Part shown: piece by piece, positions 48,105-60,270 of the stretch | Layout of the letters: every line of letters begins with the position of its first letter | Position numbering within the stretch: position 1 is the first letter of the stretch | NCBI GenBank assembly: GCA_002803225.1 | Contig: NXFV01000506.1 | Span: forward strand, 62,001 to 126,000 | Length of the DNA: 64,000 bases | Direction: 5' to 3' | Source: Gamarada debralockiae | Taxonomy: Eukaryota > Ascomycota > Leotiomycetes > Helotiales > Hyphodiscaceae | Made by a program: the position numbers and the translations under genes | The notes under the pieces: model-generated | What the model was told of the DNA's origin: nothing | The model's input: the letters and a program-made list of their open reading frames with translations, nothing else | Database searches by the model: none

Positions 48105-50952
48105 ATGCCTAAATTTCCAAAAGGCTTCGGGCGGCGAAAATCGACCGCAAATGCTTTCGAAGATGTCCAGGAATCGCCGGTAGTGGAGCATTCTTTCAAG
48201 GTGTTTGAGCGGCCCGACGGAGCAAGCAAATCATTTGATGGAGGACTCAAGCTTGCCAGTGCCAAAACCATGCCAGTAGGGAGACCGAAGACATCCCACA
48301 GGGCAGAAGAAAACATGTTCGAAGATCTGATCAACAATAATCGGTAAGTGGATACGCGGAAATAGGCTCGGGATACCCACTATTATCTAAAGCCAGATTT
48401 GCATACAGATGCTGACTTTGTAAAGTGGCAGTGGTGCCTCCAACACCAATACTGCATCCACTACAGATAACTCCTCCCGTTTGAGCGCGGCATCTACTGC
48501 GCCATCATCAACAGATGTTTCAGGCCGGGAGGAATGGCGATCTCCTCATGACAAGCCCTTCAATGACATTCCTGTCCCTCCAGTACCGAAGTCAGCATCT
48601 ACTTTCTCTATCAAAGCTGCTGGCCGATCTCTTTCTTGGAGCCGAAATAACAATAAGGCTCCAACGCCTCCTCCAGCCAAAGAGTTGCCAGCTCCACCTG
48701 TGGAGCAAGACTCCCCTCCTGGAAGAGCCCGCGCCGTGACGGCTTCCAGTTACGCTAGTACTGCCACACCACCAAAACTTAATGAGCGAGACCTGGGCTT
48801 GAGTTTAGGTGGTGATTTTGGGGATATGTTCGCAGGATTCGACAAACGGAAAAGTGCAATTTTGCTGCAGCAGGAGAATAATAGAGCAATGTCTCAGAGC
48901 CCTGTGAGCAAAGATGATGACAAGTAGAGAGGAAAATCTCAACTAATGGGTGAATAGGAGATATTGCCAACTGGACCAGCTTCAAGATCGTATTCTTCCA
49001 ACCGTAACAATCAACTCTCACCACTTAATATTGATAAGAATAAGGATGTTGAGGCTTCGCCATACTCGTGGAGCAGCCAACACTCCCAAGATGGATTGAT
49101 GTCAAATTCCAGTCCTCCACCATTTGCTCCCCGGAATGAAGACCTTCCACCTCCAGTTCCTCGGCATACCAGCCCGACATCTACCAGACAACAAAGGCCT
49201 GATGCAGTTGCTGACACTAGTTTAAGGAGAAGCAGTGGTGGGCGCCGCCAATCCACTCTTGATTACGATGAGGATGCCAGGCTGCTGCGAGAATCAGTGA
49301 ACGCTAGTCGGAGATTGAATGAACCATCCTACAGTTCCAAGGTTCGCGATAGTTGGGCAATCCCCTCGGACAAGACGTACAAAGTCGACGATTCGACAAT
49401 TTCGAGCTGGAATATGGGATCTATAGAAGCGACTCCGAGAGCGAGAAAACCAGTACCAAAACCCCAACAACCCCAGGAGGACGGGCTTTTCGACAGTCAT
49501 ATTGCAGCATCGGCCGACCTTGCTCAACGATTCCAGGAACGGCCATCATCCCCACCGACGACCTACACACCCCGGAACAAAGTAATGACGCCAGCCCAGT
49601 TTGAGAGGTACAAGCAGGATCAGGAGAGATTAAGAAGTGTCGGTGGGCAACCGAAAGATGATGAGGAGGACGAGGAGGACGAACATTATGATGATGACGA
49701 AGACGAAGCGGAGAAGAACAAGCAACTGGCAAAACAACGCCGCAAACAGGAGGCTCACATGGCGGTCTACAGACAACAGATGATGAAAGTAACGGGCGAG
49801 GCAACGACTGCAGGTCCTTCTAGGCCAGCGGTATTCGCAACTCAAAGCAGCCCCAGTCTCGCAAGTCTTGGAAAAGCCGAAGAAGGCGAAGAAGAGGACG
49901 AAGAAGTACCGCTGGCGATTCTTCAAGCCCATGGGTTCCCGAACAAGAACAAACCGCCAATGCGTAGCATGGGATCGAATCCAAACCTACGAGCACAATC
50001 TGTTGTCGGTGGAGCAGACGGCCGACTACCCGTTTTTGCACGAAATTTGCCTCAAGATCCATATTTTGGTGCTGGAATCGTGAACCCAGCGAATCGAGAA
50101 TCGTTGGCTTTCGGTGGAGGTGCGGCTTCCGTGACTGGTGCTCCATCGAGAGGTCTTCCTCCAGGAGGTCTGGTAGGGGTCATCGCTACAGAAGAGAGAT
50201 CTCGAGCTATGCGAAGAGGAAGTCCCAATCCTCAGGGCGAATATGGACCAGTACCACCTCCATCAAATGGCTTTAACGGAATGGGTATGCCGCCCAATCC
50301 CGCGATGATGAATGGCATGGGAACTATGGGACCCATGGGAATGAATCCGATGATGATGACTCCAGGCGACCAAGCCCAAATTCAGATGTCCCAGCAAATG
50401 CAACAGTTCATGCAAATGCAGATGCAATTTATGCAGATGATGACATCTGGCCAAGGACCGCCACAGCAAAATGGCCATATGCCCCAACAGTCTTTTGGTC
50501 AAATACCAGCGCCAGGGAGCCCATCTCTTGGGCCGGCAAGCTCCCATCAACGCGCAATGACGATGATGGATCCAAATTCGGCGCCTTGGATGATGCCGCA
50601 AGGGTCAATGTATGCACCTTCCGTACGCAATTCAGGTGCAGGATATGCTCCTTCCATTGCCCCATCGGAGCGAAGCAACGTTGGTCTGCCCGGCCGATAT
50701 AGACCTGTCTCGCATGCACCTCCAATGGACAATAAGTCGAGAGCTTCCACCATGTCCGGAGCACTTCAGGGTTGGGACAATAAGAACGGATCATCGACGA
50801 TCAAACCAGTGAAAACTTCGGGCAACGTATCAGACGAGGATGACGAAGAGGGATGGGAAGAGATGGCTAAGAAAAGAGAGAAGAAAAAGTCATTATGGAG
50901 GACGAAAAAGGACACCAACGGATTCAAGGACCTGTTGGGATTTGCTCAATAA
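48105..50952 (+). CDS. Conserved fungal low-complexity protein, function unknown
   Basis: Exons 48105-48343, 48426-48903 and 48958-50952 give about 903 aa. I do not recognise a named domain. Visible features are a basic N-terminus (MPKFPKGFGRRKS), long Ser/Pro-rich disorder with Pro clusters (PPPVPRHTSP, PVPPVPKS), a probable conserved core KVMTPAQFERYKQDQERLRS followed by an acidic run (about 20 D/E) and a Lys/Gln helix (NKQLAKQRRKQEAHMAVYRQ), VPLAILQAHGFP, LPVFARNLPQDPYFGAG, a Met/Gln/Gly-rich segment (50280-50470: many MGM, QMQQ and QFMQMQM), and an acidic then basic tail (DEDDEEGWEEMAKKREKKKS). It looks like a scaffold or polarity-type protein, but that is only an impression. The start was chosen at the ATG before PKFPKGFG; the frame is open to 47991. 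Confidence 0.78.
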
Positions 50953-51154
50953 TAATATCAGTGCATAGATGTAGGAAGAAATGTTCATACATTATCATGG
51001 GAGACGGTGTTTAAGATCTTGGATCGGAAATTGGATGGTACCTAGCATTTGCCAAAACTGTCATGATTTGTATAATAATGTAATTCAGATGTCCACCCGT
51101 TTTGGTTTCTACTCCAGTTTCCCAATTGTGATTTTGATATCCTGGCTACATAAA

Positions 51155-51888
<734 letters not shown>

Positions 51889-52138
51889 TGTGTGCGATAC
51901 GTGCGTGGCTGGTTAGGTGTCGTTTGATGAAGCTTTTTGGTTCCTAGTGAAGCGTGGAGGGGTTGGTGGGATGCAAGCTAGCGAAGCTCCACTCGGAGCT
52001 CAGACCCTTGCTTTCTGAGAGGATGATCAAACACTAAAAACGTCACAGAAGTAATCTGAGCGCACAAGTAAATCCCGCAACGTCAATCATTTTGTTCTAC
52101 AGATGAACTTCTTTTAAAAGGGATTTTGGAAGGCAACT
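51889..52138. promoter_or_regulatory. Bidirectional promoter RIB4 / DUF3074 gene
   Basis: 250 bp lie between divergent start codons. No factor site is assigned. Confidence 0.5.
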
Positions 52139-53254
52139 ATGATGGCGCAATCGACGGTACTTGGTCCTTGGGTGCGATTGGAAGGCATCTCGATTTCACA
52201 ACTCCCATTTGGTGGAAAAGGCGTCCAGCCCATGAACCCCGTGTCTTCGACAGAGAAATTCAGTGATGGGTCTGGGTCGACTGCAGCTCCGAATCTCAAG
52301 ACATTCATCACTAATGTACTCACCGAAGCCATCCCATTCATCGACGATGTTGCGCCGAAATCAGGAGGCGCATCAACATGGAAAACGAAAGGGTCCCCCA
52401 AGAAATATGCATCTTCCGAAGCCCCAGTACATCTCTACCAACGAACCGTCGCAGGGAAGGATTTAGACAAGGTGGAGGGGATGAGCAAATTCAGTGCGGA
52501 TAGGAAAGATGAGACATGGTTCTGCAGGAGGAGTTGTCACAGGAATAAGGCGGAGAAAGGGACGGCGAGTTGGGAGGAATTCACGCGTTGTTTCAAGGAA
52601 CATCATGCCGAATCCGAAGATGCGTTTACACCCACTGTCATTGGAGCTAGGGAGGCCATGAAATGGGATACAAGTGGTCTTGAAGTTGAGGCACATGGTG
52701 GACGTTGGAACAACATCACGGTGGCTGTGGAGGAGATGAAACACAAGATCGACCCGAAGCCGCTGAAGAATCGCACATTTCCTGTTATACAAATTGCCGC
52801 TGCGCTCGCCGGTACAGAAGAGTTCCTCGTGGTTTCCATACCCCTTACCGACTTCGAGAAATCGCCATATGCCGAGTTTGCGAGAGATAAGAGCTTGGTA
52901 GTGGCTGCATATGCGTCAATAGAGAGAGTACGAGTCCTTCCCAGTAACGGAGATGTGGAGTGGATTATGGCCACTGCCTCCGATGCCGGAGGAGTTCTGC
53001 CTCAATGGATGCAGAATCTGGCTGTCCCAGGTGCAGTGGCGAAGGACGTGGAGATGTTCATGTCTTGGATTCCAAGCCAGAGAAAGGGCCAAGACAAGCC
53101 GGCCCCTATTTCGAAGTCTGAAGGCGGGGACAAGACGCTTCCTGCAACGCCCGCAGCGGCTGCCCCTCCCCCAGTCTCGAAGGCCGACGAAAAGCCCCTT
53201 ATTCTAAGAGTAGATTCGACCAACAAGGATCTACCCGCTGCACCAGCTCAATAG
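52139..53254 (+). CDS. DUF3074 (START-like) domain protein
   Basis: An intronless frame of 371 aa. The middle (about residues 90-310) fits DUF3074, a fungal START/SRPBCC-like fold of unknown ligand: WFCRRSCHRNKAEKGTASWE, EFTRCFKEHHAESEDAFTP, TFPVIQIAA, EFLVVSIPLTDFEKSPYAEF, AYASIERVRVLPSNGDVEWI, MATASDAGGVLPQWMQNLAV and VAKDVEMFMSWIPSQR. The C-terminal 60 residues are Pro/Ala-rich and disordered. A soluble lipid-binding role would fit the fold but is inference. The start at MMAQSTVLGPW begins right after the divergent promoter. Confidence 0.88.
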   Translation: MMAQSTVLGPWVRLEGISISQLPFGGKGVQPMNPVSSTEKFSDGSGSTAAPNLKTFITNVLTEAIPFIDDVAPKSGGASTWKTKGSPKKYASSEAPVHLYQRTVAGKDLDKVEGMSKFSADRKDETWFCRRSCHRNKAEKGTASWEEFTRCFKEHHAESEDAFTPTVIGAREAMKWDTSGLEVEAHGGRWNNITVAVEEMKHKIDPKPLKNRTFPVIQIAAALAGTEEFLVVSIPLTDFEKSPYAEFARDKSLVVAAYASIERVRVLPSNGDVEWIMATASDAGGVLPQWMQNLAVPGAVAKDVEMFMSWIPSQRKGQDKPAPISKSEGGDKTLPATPAAAAPPPVSKADEKPLILRVDSTNKDLPAAPAQ

Positions 53255-53348
53255 AGCGGGATTTTGGGAAGCATTGTTCGTTGTAAGAGTATGCCTGTCT
53301 CCCGTCAGCGGTATGATCTTATGTATAGTACGAAGTACGCACCAAATC

Positions 53349-54165
53349 CTAATCCGTTTTGTGCCCTCTATCTTCCCAAAGTTTTATGATTGCCAATGCC
53401 GTTCCTTCGACTATGATGACATGCTCTTCTTGGTGTATTCGGTCTGTCAATTCATCCAAGGTCTCTGGAGTCTTGCATGGTATCTCTCTGACCACGATAG
53501 GCTCACCTCGATCCACCTCGCTCGTCACGTAATGCACCATTATCCCTGTTCTATCGTGTTCCAATTTGCCCTTATGATAATCGTCATAGGCCCTCTTGAT
53601 CTGTCGAAGGGGGTGGTCAGTAATTGCTTCATTCGGAAGGATTCTAGAGCATATTCTGCTCCCGAGACATGTTTCAAGAGCAACTACTCCCGAAACAATC
53701 TCGAATAGGAAATGCTTTGCTCCCCCAATACGTACAGCCCCCGCACCATCGTACTTCCGAGGCAATGCGATGCAAATTGATAACCGGAACCTTCTTCTCG
53801 ATCAAAGGATTCAAGAATGTAGGAGCCAGGATATGCATCCATCCAGCACAAACTACCAGGTCTGGTTCATCTGCCAAGACTATCTGGGCGAGATCCGCAT
53901 CGTATCGTTCGCGGGCATGCTTCACAATCGCGGGATCTTTCTCGCCGGAGGCGTGGTATCTGCCAGCTATAAGGTTGTGGTATGTAGTAGGTATACCGGC
54001 ATTTTGGGCGCGGGTAAGACCAAAAGCATTGGCTCTGTTGGAGATGACTCTTATGATGTTAAGGTAGGGCATCGTAGTAGTCGAAGCGTCGATGAGAGCT
54101 TGAAGGTTAGAACCATTGCCTGAGATCAGGACTGTGGCTTTGGTCTTTGGCGGATCGTGAGACAT
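53349..54165 (-). pseudogene. ADE8: Phosphoribosylglycinamide formyltransferase (Ade8/GART), frame broken by an apparent 2-nt deletion
   Basis: It transfers formyl from 10-formyl-THF to GAR in purine synthesis. Exons 53736-54165 and 53601-53735 as intron (GTACGT..branch TACTGAC..CGACAG), then 53349-53600. Reading: ATVLISGNGSNLQALIDA, VISNRANAFGLTRAQNAGIP, ADEPDLVVCAGWMHILAPTF, VPVINLH, then the frame slips; the continuation PRKYDGAGA / IKRAYDDYHKGKLEHDRTGI / MVHYVTSEVDRGEPI is one frame off. The family has HPALP-type sequence here; the DNA reads CAT-C-GCATTGCCT, 2 nt short (near 53767-53769), just after the catalytic His of the N-x-H motif. Exon lengths total 682, two short of a multiple of three. 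Everything else is well conserved, so a sequencing or assembly error is as likely as a true null. Identity is certain; status is not. Confidence 0.85.
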
Positions 54166-54390
54166 AGTGAAGGCTGAAGTGTGAAAGTAGATTGAGCAAT
54201 TGATGAGGTGGTGAATGAAGAGCTGAAGTGAAGTGGGAATAAATTAGGGAAAGAAAGTTTCCTCAGATCGAAGTGGGGTCGGCGAAAAGTTCCCCCAACC
54301 ACCGATGCGGCTGATCAGGTACCTCCAATCCTTCATCCCTTCTACTTCTCCCCACAAGACTCTTAGAACCGAACTTCCGCACCCGTAATC
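54166..54390. promoter_or_regulatory. Bidirectional promoter ADE8 / THOC5
   Basis: 225 bp lie between divergent start codons. No purine-pathway (Bas1/Pho2-type TGACTC) box was seen. Confidence 0.45.
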
Positions 54391-55129
54391 ATGGACGTCG
54401 ACGACATAGTCACCCATCCCTCCCTCAAACTGGCTCTCGAAACCTCCCGCCAGACCCGCGAACAAGCCATCGCGCTCCTCAATCTCGTTTCCGACGCTCC
54501 CCCAACCTCTCCTACCCACGATTTCCAACTCCAGATCTCCAAACAGCAGAAGCTATTGCTCACATACCTTGCTCAACTCCGAGGCCTTCACCGCGATGCA
54601 CATGTTGGGGCGAGGGAAACGAAAGCCCTCACAGCTGAGGCGCGTCAAGAGGTAGACAAGCTGCATCTTCAGTTGCAGAATCTCTACTACGAACAACGTC
54701 ATCTCCAAGGAGAGATCTCTGCTTGTGAGTCTTACGAGTATGTAACACTCTGAATCTAGAGTACTGTTCGATACTAATAGGGTTTCACAGTCACAAATAC
54801 TCGCAGCTACCTCTCATTCCCGTCGAACAATTTCTTGCCGAACATCCAGAGCATGCCGATGCGGATGAGAACGCTTTGACCATTGCGCGTATCGATCATG
54901 AGCATGCAGAACGATTGGCGTTGGAAGAACAGAGACAGGGTCTGTTGAAGAAGAAGCAAGGACTTATTGCAGACAATAAGAAGAGGAAAGACGACCTGGC
55001 CAACCTGGACAAGGATTTGGAGAAGTTCATTGATGTGAGTTACTCGCCTCCACCGGCTGTTGTTACCGAGGCTGACATGGCTTGCAGGCGGCCAAACCCA
55101 TCCAAAAGACTTTCGAAAAGGTGGTATGA
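54391..55129 (+). CDS. THO complex subunit THOC5-like (FMIP1 family)
   Basis: The THO complex couples transcription to mRNA export. Exons 54391-54737, 54791-55034 and 55088-55129 give about 210 aa, the short form found in fungi. The protein is mostly helical and coiled coil: LETSRQTREQAIALLNLV, then HLQLQNLYYEQRHLQGEIS, ACESYDHKYSQLPLIPVEQF, LAEHPEHADADENALTIARI, HEHAERLALEEQRQGLLKKK, and KRKDDLANLDKDLEKFIDAA, ending KPIQKTFEKVV. LYYEQRHLQ-EI..C.SY..KY..L.L(I/V)..E(Q/E)FL is the family core. The small last exon was accepted because AAKPIQKTF continues the helix and ends in a stop. Confidence 0.9.
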
Positions 55130-56252
55130 ACGATCCGACATGCGTTCGACGGTCATCTTGGCGCAGCATTTAAAGAAGCAGAACCAGGATCTCCTTCATC
55201 TGGAGCAGAGAACCTCTCCCGGGTATACTGTTGGGATATGTATAGCACCGTCCTAGAGATTGCAACCTTGAAATGGGTGGCTAGTCTCGGGCATCCAGAG
55301 TCACCTTCACGGGCACGAAGCTCTGAGCTTAGAAGCGAGCGTACGGAGATATAGGTACGATTTGGCCCAGAAGGGAAGGAAGCGTTCACCACGCCAGGCA
55401 AAGGGCAATGAGCCAAGATAGCATGGGATTTGAATAGAAACGGTGCTAGATCAAGACGTTTGGTATTCCCCCGATCCTGTCCTTCCTGTGACTCTCAACT
55501 GAACATCACCCACAAACTTTGCGACCCCTCAATGCCACCCTTATTTGTCCTTCTTTAGGCTTTTCAGTATTCAATGATTGACAAAAAGCTATAATTGGTA
55601 CATACTGCCCCTCATTTCTCACCAGTGTGACGTATGAACTATTTCATCGTCAAAATAATTTTCGTCCCGTTGATTGGCACAGCACGAGGCAACGACTGCG
55701 CATTAGGGCTGTGAACATTTTGGCTGCAAGTTATGCCTGTCTCTGATCAGCAAATTGGGCGCCTCTTGGTGGTTCAGTAACCCTGTAAAAGAAAAGAGAC
55801 GCTCCAGCCGCATTCGGTTGCATTTGTGGCGTCAAAGTCGTCACTCTATTGAACCGCTTGTCCAAAGGATTCATGAGAAGTCAGAAATAGGTGCAACCCA
55901 CAACTCTGTTGGGTTACCGTCCTATGCAACCCGTATCGTTTCTTACAACATGCAGAGTCCTTTTGACGACTAAGCGCAGTTTGTGGGCCAAGTTCTGACG
56001 CTTGTCAATGAATTTGAGCCACAGAAGTAAGCAACCAGTGGCAGTTCCCGACGTTGATCTAAGCCCAAGCCCTTCCACATAGCTTTTAGAGAAACGTGTA
56101 TTCGATTTTTGAATGTTCCATAGCTCCGATAAATTGCAGTTAGCAGCTAAATGAGCTGGAACACCTCTTTGAGCGCATCTACGGTACAGGACTCATGATT
56201 TTCTCCTTCGTTCAATTGCGATGAGTGATTTCGAATTCTCGAATTCGACTTC
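55130..56252. other. Intergenic, THOC5 to cupredoxin-like gene
   Basis: 3' flank and promoter. No convincing gene or repeat was recognised. Confidence 0.45.
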
Positions 56253-57773
56253 ATGATGTTGCGCATTCTCTCTTTTGTGGTGGCCGCGGCGTTGGTTCCT
56301 CTAGGATTCGCGCAGAGCGTTGCCGGCGGGGCAGCCATAACCTCGTCCTCTACTTCAAGCTCAGCAGCTCCAACCCACACGGTCGCAGTCGGAAGTGTAT
56401 GTCTTTCTACTACCCCCATGGATTTCCTATGTTGACAGTTCCTCTAGGATGGCCTTGTGTTTACGCCGAATCAGTTAACAGCTGATGTTGGCGATATTGT
56501 TGGTTAGTCTTAAATCCACTATAGGGTTCAAATAGATGCTAAACAACTGCAGAGTTCTGGTTCTATCCTTTGAACCATTCAGTGGCGAGATCCGACTACA
56601 AGAGTTCATGCCTACCTTATGAAGACACTGGTTTGAACAGACAAGGCTTCTGGAGTGGCTTCCATCCAATGGCTGTCATCTTATCGGAAGTAGGTTAGCC
56701 TTGACCTTTACGAAAACACCTCTCTCTCTGACTAGAGCAATAGCCTCCGAAGTTCCAAGTAACCATCAACGACACTGAACCCATCTTCTTCTACTGCTCT
56801 GCTCCTGGTGCCTGCATTGACGATGGTATGATTGGAGTCATCAACGCAGTATGCCAGCTACCTTCTCTTCCAGAAACTTGAATAGTTGCTCACAGGTATC
56901 AGAACGCTACCGAAACATTCGATACACAGCTTGCGTACGCTAAAAACTCAACATTAATGTTTAGTCCTGGGGAATACTTCCCTTCAGAAATCGTCCCCAC
57001 GACCTCGTCAACGACCTCCATACCCTCTGCTACATCAACGGCCGCTCCTGAGGCCACATCAACTCAAGCCGCGTCATCCAGTCACCCTTTACCAACCGGT
57101 GCTATCGCTGGCATTGCCATCGGAGGAGCTGCTGTTCTACTCCTAGGAGCAGCTGTCATCTACCTCTGCGGTCGCCAACGCACAATCGGCGAACTTCTCC
57201 ACTCTCAACCTCAGTCAGGCCCAGCTTCATACATCCCCGCCCATCTCTCCACAGCATCATCAACACCAAGCTATCCTCCCAAAACACTATTCGGTTTCGA
57301 TGCTGCGGCCCCTCGGCGATATTCAGCCCAAGGACGGTTCGCCGATCAATCGGCGGCCGATACTGAATCTTATCGATCACAGAGTCCACCGTTTCGAGGG
57401 ATGGGGGAGAGAGAGATGATGATCCCTTCGATATATGTCGCTGGATCTCCGGGAAATATGAGCCCTGAAGGAAGACAAAGTCCGATAAGGCGGCCTGTGC
57501 CAGAGAGTCCGCTGAGGCCGAGTCCAATTAGCCCGTTGGGTGAGACTATGTATGTGCCTTTACACATGGAAGCACCAGCGCAACCCCCAGCGCAACCACC
57601 AGCACAACCCCCACCAAATTTCCGGTAAGTTACGTTCCGCAACTTGAGGCTATCGCGCTGACGTTGCTCTTAGGATAAGTAGATATGATTCTCAGCTGGG
57701 GCCTCATGAGCTCGCCGTAGAGAGTGAGCCGGTGTATCCCGCTTATAATCCTGCGAACAGGTCTGCTGTATGA
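56253..57773 (+). CDS. Membrane-anchored cupredoxin-like extracellular protein
   Basis: Exons 56253-56396, 56448-56502, 56553-56689, 56744-56848, 56903-57624 and 57674-57773 give about 420 aa. A signal peptide (residues 1-21, LRILSFVVAAALVPLGFAQ) and Ser-rich spacer lead to a cupredoxin fold about 49-150 (GLVFTPNQLTADVGDIVEFW, FYPLNHSVARSDYKSSCLPY, FQVTINDTEPIFFYC, DDGMIGVINA). A Ser/Thr-rich stalk, one transmembrane helix about 212-236 (GAIAGIAIGGAAVLLLGAAV), and a Pro-rich cytosolic tail with APAQPP repeats follow. NHS supplies a His and FYCSAPGAC a Cys, but the second copper His expected in the C-x(n)-H segment is not seen, so classical type-1 copper binding is doubtful. It may be a surface sensor or adhesion protein (inference). 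Confidence 0.85.
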
Positions 57774-58914
57774 TATCTCGCAGTTCTCACATTTATTTTG
57801 CCTTTTCGTCGACTTCCAACGGAGGAAGCAGAGATATTGTCGAATTTTTGATACCAAGCCGTGTTGAGATACTGGGATGAGTACCTAATCGGCGTTCAGA
57901 TTTTGACGGCGCATTTGTGGAGTTTACGGAAAAGGAATTGGAGCTCAAGGCTCTTCCTGATCAGGTCGGATTGGCATCTTTCGTGTATCCAAATTATGAT
58001 TAATGCTGTACATATTAAGCATGCGACACCATTGGACTGATCAAGAGATTCCGCTCCAAGTTTGCAACCCCTGCAACCGCCCGAATCCAGCGTATATGCC
58101 CAAGTTGTTGGAAGTTTTATCAGAACAAATATATATGTTCAAATAATCATGAGACCAAACTGATATGGTTGTCAAGATAGTATGATAATGAAGTAGACTT
58201 TTAGATCTGACTAGTGACAGGCCAACATCGGGGCCAGACAAGTCAGGTGCCTGTTTGCCAGCCCATTATATAAGATTAGCTCTGGTTCCATCTAGGCTTC
58301 ATCATTCTTAAATATATACTTATTCATCACTGTGCAGTCCTCACGTGGCAAACAATTCTTGAACATGATAAGGGGGCAATATTCTCTAATGGCAGTGTGC
58401 GGATCGACATATCAAATTCACCATTCCTTTGCAGGCTGTTCACTCAGACGCTAAACTTGATATGCGGACGCAATGGATTCACAGGCAACTTTTTTGCAAT
58501 CACAGAGCATACAGCGTTTCAAATGAATTTGGATTCACTGGGGACAGTACGAGTGGAACTACTACAAAAGACGCAGAAAGATCCACCAAACCTCAACTTG
58601 ACCCAACCCCATCTCTTCGTATATTGTGATCCCAAGTCAACGACTAAGCTCAATCATCACCTCATAAAATAGAAATCACAAGCAGGACATACCAATTCAG
58701 ACCCCTCAATTGTCGATTACATCACTGACTATTCTTCAGACGTCGCAATGTCTTACACCAAAGTCGATGCAGATTAGGGTCTGCCAGCCCAGCAACACGA
58801 AAGCCAGTTTTGATACCCTTACTCAAAGATTTGCTTAATGATCAATTCCTCAAGTGCGCTCAACTCCCTCCCTTCTTAGTATTGTTATGCAAAAAGCCAA
58901 GCTGACACACTGGC
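57774..58914. other. Gene-free stretch
   Basis: Somewhat AT-rich sequence. The frames at 58397-58672 have no motif. Nothing was recognised. Confidence 0.4.
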
Positions 58915-59680
58915 AGGCATGTCGAACTCTCATTGAACTATACGCCACCAGGCGCGGCTGAGAAATTCAAACTTCCGAAGAAGATGATCTCATACTATTT
59001 CAACCACTCAAGACAGCAATCAACGGCCATTTCAATGAAGCTATTAAATCTGAGTTCTAGTTGGAAGAATGTAGGGTTGGGACCTTTCACCTCGTCATTC
59101 AAGTATGCATCACTGGCAATATTCCTCAAAGAATCGCCCTTCGAGCCAACCAGGACTCAGGTTTTCAAATGGTTTATGTTACTAACATGATTCGCAGTAG
59201 TGCTACAACGGCTAGCTCGTCCTCCCTGAAATCCCTGGAGAGAGGAATGCGAAGAAAATTGGTCGCTTTCTCGATGTCCTGGCGTTCGCCGATTATCTTG
59301 ATATTACGAGTATGAAAACATAACTACCTCTCGTTCGGCTCCCTTCAAAGAGTGACGCAGACCTCTGCAACCCCCTAGCCTCGATCGATTCTGTTATCGA
59401 TCAGATAAGACAATCCTCTTAGCAGATGTACAAGCTCTTGAACTGGGCCATATCCGAAAGGCGATTGACAAATTCCCTTCAATTAACACACATCCGGTCC
59501 GCAAGATGTTCGCTCACGCAAGCCTCAATCTTTGGCTCAACCATGCTCACAATCTACACCAGTCTGACGCTCTTACCTTTAGATTCTAGAATGAGGTCAA
59601 GGAAGTGGAGGCATTTGCTTCGGACATGCTGAAGGCACTAGCGGATATAAATAAGTTTGGTGAGAGGACTTGTTAACTAA
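58915..59680 (+). pseudogene. BTB/POZ-domain protein pseudogene
   Basis: Fragments in shifting frames match the order of a fungal BTB/POZ protein: VELSLNYTPPGAAEKFKLPK then KMISYYFNHS, a 1-nt frame slip, KTAINGHFNEAIKSEF-TAG-LEECRVGTFHLVIQ, NIPQRIALRANQDSGFQMVY, then LDVLAFADYLDITSMK, then IRKAIDKFPSINTHPVRKMF and AHASLNLWLNHAH, a stop, and NEVKEVEAFASDMLKALADI. The in-frame TAG near 59058 is likely a former CAG. The lesions were not removable with introns. The BTB call rests on the pattern of strand and helix motifs typical of these fungal proteins, not a search. Confidence 0.5.
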
Positions 59681-59689
59681 GACACCGCC

Positions 59690-60270
59690 ACTATGTTGGA
59701 TGTGGGCTGTCGATTTTTGGTTGTAGGAGAATTCATGAAGTAATGCATTGGAGGAAAATGGCAAGAGACTCTTGGAGGCTTTGATGGTTATTTGTTGCGG
59801 CGCCTGAATAGACAGAAATTTGTCAGCACAAGAATCAACTAGATGAGTGAGGAACAACCGTAATTCGGGGTGTGATGTTATGAAGACATTGGATCGTGAG
59901 ACACTGGTACCCAAATTCTTTGGTAGGCATTCTAACTTCGCAGGACCATCTACATTTTCAACTCTAAGGCTTTGTGATATGTCCCGAGGTGCCTGTAATA
60001 GCATTCACAACGCCCAAAAAGATTCACGAAGTCCATCAAGTGGTGCCAAGCCAAGCGTTCCTCCCCACTTCGGTTCGGAAAGTCAGCCTTATGGTGTTTC
60101 CCTACGTCAAAAGGTTGCATGCAAAGTATTTCCGGTGTACCAGCATTCATTGGCAGGGGAATACGAGGTGCTTACTTGATACATGTCAATTTCAAAGCAG
60201 TGGGAAAACCAAATAAATACTTAGGAAAAGGCAAGTGGCTCTTGAAAAATAGTAATACTACAAACAAATC
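59690..60270. other. Gene-free stretch between pseudogene and SRPBCC-like gene
   Basis: Overlapping frames (59847-60216 +, 59950-60150 -) look partly protein-like but no family was recognised. Confidence 0.35.
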
